In this document: positions 61,269 through 64,000 of the stretch, in pieces
Numbering within the stretch: the first letter of the stretch is position 1
Layout of the letters: each line of letters starts with the position of its first letter
Notes under the pieces: model-generated
The model's input: the letters and a program-made list of their open reading frames with translations, nothing else
Databases searched by the model: none
What the model was told of the DNA's origin: nothing
Position numbers and translations under genes: made by a program
Source: Hydractinia symbiolongicarpus
Taxonomy: Eukaryota > Cnidaria > Hydrozoa > Anthoathecata > Hydractiniidae
Assembly (NCBI RefSeq): GCF_029227915.1
Contig: NC_079876.1
Coordinates: 14,074,001-14,138,000 of the forward strand
Direction of reading: 5' to 3'
Length of the DNA: 64,000 nucleotides

Positions 61269-61571
61269 ATATTCCCAGAAATAAGGGGCGGGATAGTAAA
61301 TTCTACCGAAATTTTGCAGTTTTTTTTTTTTTTTTTTTTATAAGGCATGGAGCATTTACAGCGATCGCTATTCTGATGATTCCGTCAACTATTGTTTTTT
61401 CTCATCAACATTTTCTGGTGGTTCTCAACCAAGACTACTCGTTCTGTCATAGTACTGCCGGTTCGCTGCTGGTTCTCTGGTTGTTCTACGGAGACTGGTG
61501 GTTCGCTGCTTGTTCTGTGGTGGTTCTGCGGAGACTAGTCGTTACCTGTTTTAGTTATTACGGAAGTGGGA

Positions 61572-64000
61572 GCATTGTCCATATTTTTACAACATTTGTA
61601 TCTGAGGAATAAAAAAGGGCATGGCATGATTTACATAACTTAGGCATAGCCAAGGATCATTGGACCTTGTTTAATGAAATAGGTATTCAAAAGTATAGAT
61701 ATCAGTGGGACCACTTATCACAATAATTGCTTAAAATTGCATGTCTGTTGTTTTTAACTGGTTTTCCACACACACTACAGGGAAACTGTATCATTTACAC
61801 TTTAAACAGAAAAAGTAACAAATAATAAATCGACAAAAAATCGAAAGTAAAAGCGATCACAGAAAATGAGAAAAAAAGAGAAGATAAAAAACATCTACTT
61901 ACAAGAATTACTCCTGGCACCATTTTAAACTGGAGTTATTACGATAGCAGAGAAGCAGTGATGGGGCCGTTAAGATTGTACCCTTGGAACATCTTATTTA
62001 ACTGGGATTTATTAAAGATCAAAACTAAAGAGGCGTCTAGGGCCTCAATCTTGACAGTCCCACCAGTGAATCAGAACTAGAGATAAGACTGTCACTGTAT
62101 AACATATGCACATTGTACCAGGAATTCCATGAAAAAAACAACACGAATGAACCTATATTTGTTAATTTGCGCATGCAATTTTTTATTTTTTATTATTCAC
62201 TTATGGAGTGGTTTAAAAGTGTTAATATATTAACGAAACACATTGCTTTGTCGTTAGAAGTAACCTATAGCAAATATATACTGCAGGAATACATGACAAA
62301 GGGAGGGCTATGTCATACCATGTTGTATTCACTGCGATCATCTACTATTTTGTTTGCTATGTCCATCCGCCCCTCCACATGGCCGCAGACTATATTTTTA
62401 CGGCAAGTGATATTTTCTCCGTAACGATTGTGTTTTTTACTAAAAGACATTTTTTTTAAACTTCAGTTCCATTTCGATCTTTTGCTCCATACAATTCTTT
62501 TTTTGTACGCAGCGTGTCCATAGATGTTTTAAAAAAGATGATATTTCCAATTACTTTTAATTTTTTTTTATAATTTTTTAGAATTTGTGCATATAATGTT
62601 TACAAAATCAAGATTTTTAATTTTAAAAATGTTACCACAAGATTTTTAGTTGTGTAAATTCTCAGTGATCTGCTGTTATAAGACCAAAAAGTAACTTTTT
62701 GAGGAAAATTATGATTATTGGTATAATTTTCATATAAAAATTGATTCTTCCAGGATACAATTTCTGGCAACAATAAATTTTTAACTGTTAAACGTCATAA
62801 TACGTAATAAAGCCATGCTATTAATAGTATACATTAACTCTGGAAATTTGCTATTAAAAAGTTTAAATTGATATGTTTTTTTCGGTTATCTGTTGAATAA
62901 TAATTTTATAAAAAAATTAAAATATTTTTTTGAGAAAAACGTTAGTTTTTAAAATCTGATGTGGTGAAAAGTAGGCCAGAGTTGATTTTTTTATATAAAC
63001 AGAATACTTTTTTTAAATATATTTTCTATCAACATGAAAGGTAGCTAATTCCATACTGAATACATGTTCCAAAAGAGCTAGTGCATTTGCATTTATTGTT
63101 GAAAAAAGAGGCAGTGTATGGCATCTTTTCAAAGATATCTGAGTTAAGCATATAATTAACTTTTTGTAGCCTGAGCTAGATTGAATTTTGTTAACGAATT
63201 ATTTTAATCTTATTTTTTAAAGCAAGAAGAATAGTGTTGTGTGCTCACTTAGTAGTAAGAATGCTTTGTCTTAAAAAGTTGTTTTTTACATTTATGATAC
63301 ATTTATCTTTGATGTTAACATGCTTTATTAAATAAAATACCAGTTATGCCAATTGAAATACAATTGCTCAGAAGATATTTTTTGTCTTGTATGAAAGAAA
63401 TTTGTGAATACTTTAAGGCAAGAAATTCTATTGTTTTTTGCTCACGTGATCAGTATTGAGAAATCTTTAATGTTAGATGTGGTCATGCTGGCTTTATGTT
63501 TATTGGTTGATTTTAATTCGGTTTTGCACTGGAAAATTATTAAATAAGAAACTCAATTTTAATATCTCGAAGAAAACTTAGTTAACTAGGCTAGAAATGT
63601 CTGAAATCTGGACAATCCTTGTTAAGTTGAGACAGTGTAGAGATATTGCTAACTTGATACCATAATTATTCAAATAAGTAGTCAAATTTTTATTCAGTAT
63701 ATTGACTTTCAGGAGGGTCACATTATATGTACAGGTAATATTGCCAGTTGAAATACCCCTCTCTCTTCAGTGAGCTAATTTCCTACCTTTTTTTATTATT
63801 GACTTGTGTTGAAAAATTGAACAAGCAACGCCAAATTTATTACCACCCCTCATATTAATAATTAATAGCTTTTTCTGCTATGGAACTTATTATGCCAATA
63901 ATTCAAACAAGCTTCACAGAGTAATTTATTTATTTATCATAAAGATTTACACTTTAGTAATAAGTTACTGCTATAATTGCGTGTTCTGATAAAGAAACCG
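61572..64000. other. No gene or clear repeat recognised
   Basis: AT-rich. A 103-residue ORF at 62113-62424 (+) shows no family motif, no splice context and biased composition, so I do not call it. Confidence 0.5.

Larger units (their letters stand above)
55202..61562. mobile_element. Inverted-repeat DNA element with 9-bp TSD (Mutator-like?), host of a copia insertion
   Basis: The left terminal region (55202-about 55310) and the right one (about 61445-61562) are inverted copies. Outer ends are TGTAATAACTAAAAAAGGTA and TACCTGTTTTAGTTATTACG-like. Both contain variants of 'gttctgtggagactggt' and 'ctgctggttcgctg', and the right arm carries one extra ~22-bp unit. GAAGTGGGA flanks both sides exactly (55193-55201 and 61563-61571). 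A 9-bp duplication fits Mutator-like elements. Without the retrotransposon at 55815-61268 the element would be only about 0.9 kb, and it shows no transposase, so it is non-autonomous. Class is inferred. Confidence 0.75.

Noticed and set aside
62113-62424. 103-codon ORF near the right end
   Set aside because: No recognised motif, no splice context, and such lengths occur by chance in a window this size.

Overview
This is an AT-rich, intron-rich animal genomic window. It carries four recognisable conserved metazoan genes and a dense load of transposable elements. The gene families (Nipped-B/NIPBL, RAD23, BTF3, MAP3K1) occur across animals. The repeat content (PHD-finger LINEs with a short TGA-repeat tail, tRNA-derived SINEs, a Ty1/copia element, many small inverted-repeat elements) suggests a non-vertebrate metazoan. 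A cnidarian, perhaps a hydrozoan, is my best guess, but that rests on general impression and not on any diagnostic sequence.

Layout. 1-9133 (-): the N-terminal part of a Nipped-B/NIPBL cohesin-loader gene, nine coding exons, continuing past the left edge. 9200-14738: intergenic, with TIR elements, a tRNA-derived SINE and simple repeats. 14739-26021 (-): a complete ten-exon RAD23 gene (UBL, UBA1, XPC-binding, UBA2), with a 1.6 kb minisatellite in one intron and an antisense LINE in another. 26022-28732: transposon debris. 28733-31787 (-), with a leader exon near 33067: a complete BTF3/NAC-beta gene. About 0.2 kb beyond it on the opposite strand starts a complete 15-exon MAP3K1 (MEKK1) gene, 33340-45904 (+), so BTF3 and MAP3K1 share a short divergent promoter. 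All four gene models splice in frame at canonical GT-AG junctions that I checked by hand.

45905-64000 has no recognised host gene. It holds a degenerate ~160 bp tandem array, a broken coiled-coil ORF, a 1.8 kb satellite built from 10-bp modules (51.49-53.31 kb), an orphan exon-like open stretch (53.46-53.72 kb), a 325-bp MITE with a TTA duplication, and a three-level nest of transposons. In the nest, a 9-bp-TSD inverted-repeat element (55202-61562) contains a decayed Ty1/copia retrotransposon, which is itself split inside its integrase by an exactly 1000-bp TA-TSD element.

The host genes are not a pathway: cohesin loading, proteasome shuttling/NER, nascent-chain handling and stress-kinase signalling. 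I found no convincing new multi-gene system. The most unusual content is the nested transposons, the decameric satellite, the perfect 80-bp palindrome, the PHD finger inside a LINE polymerase, and two SINE families sharing a central domain.
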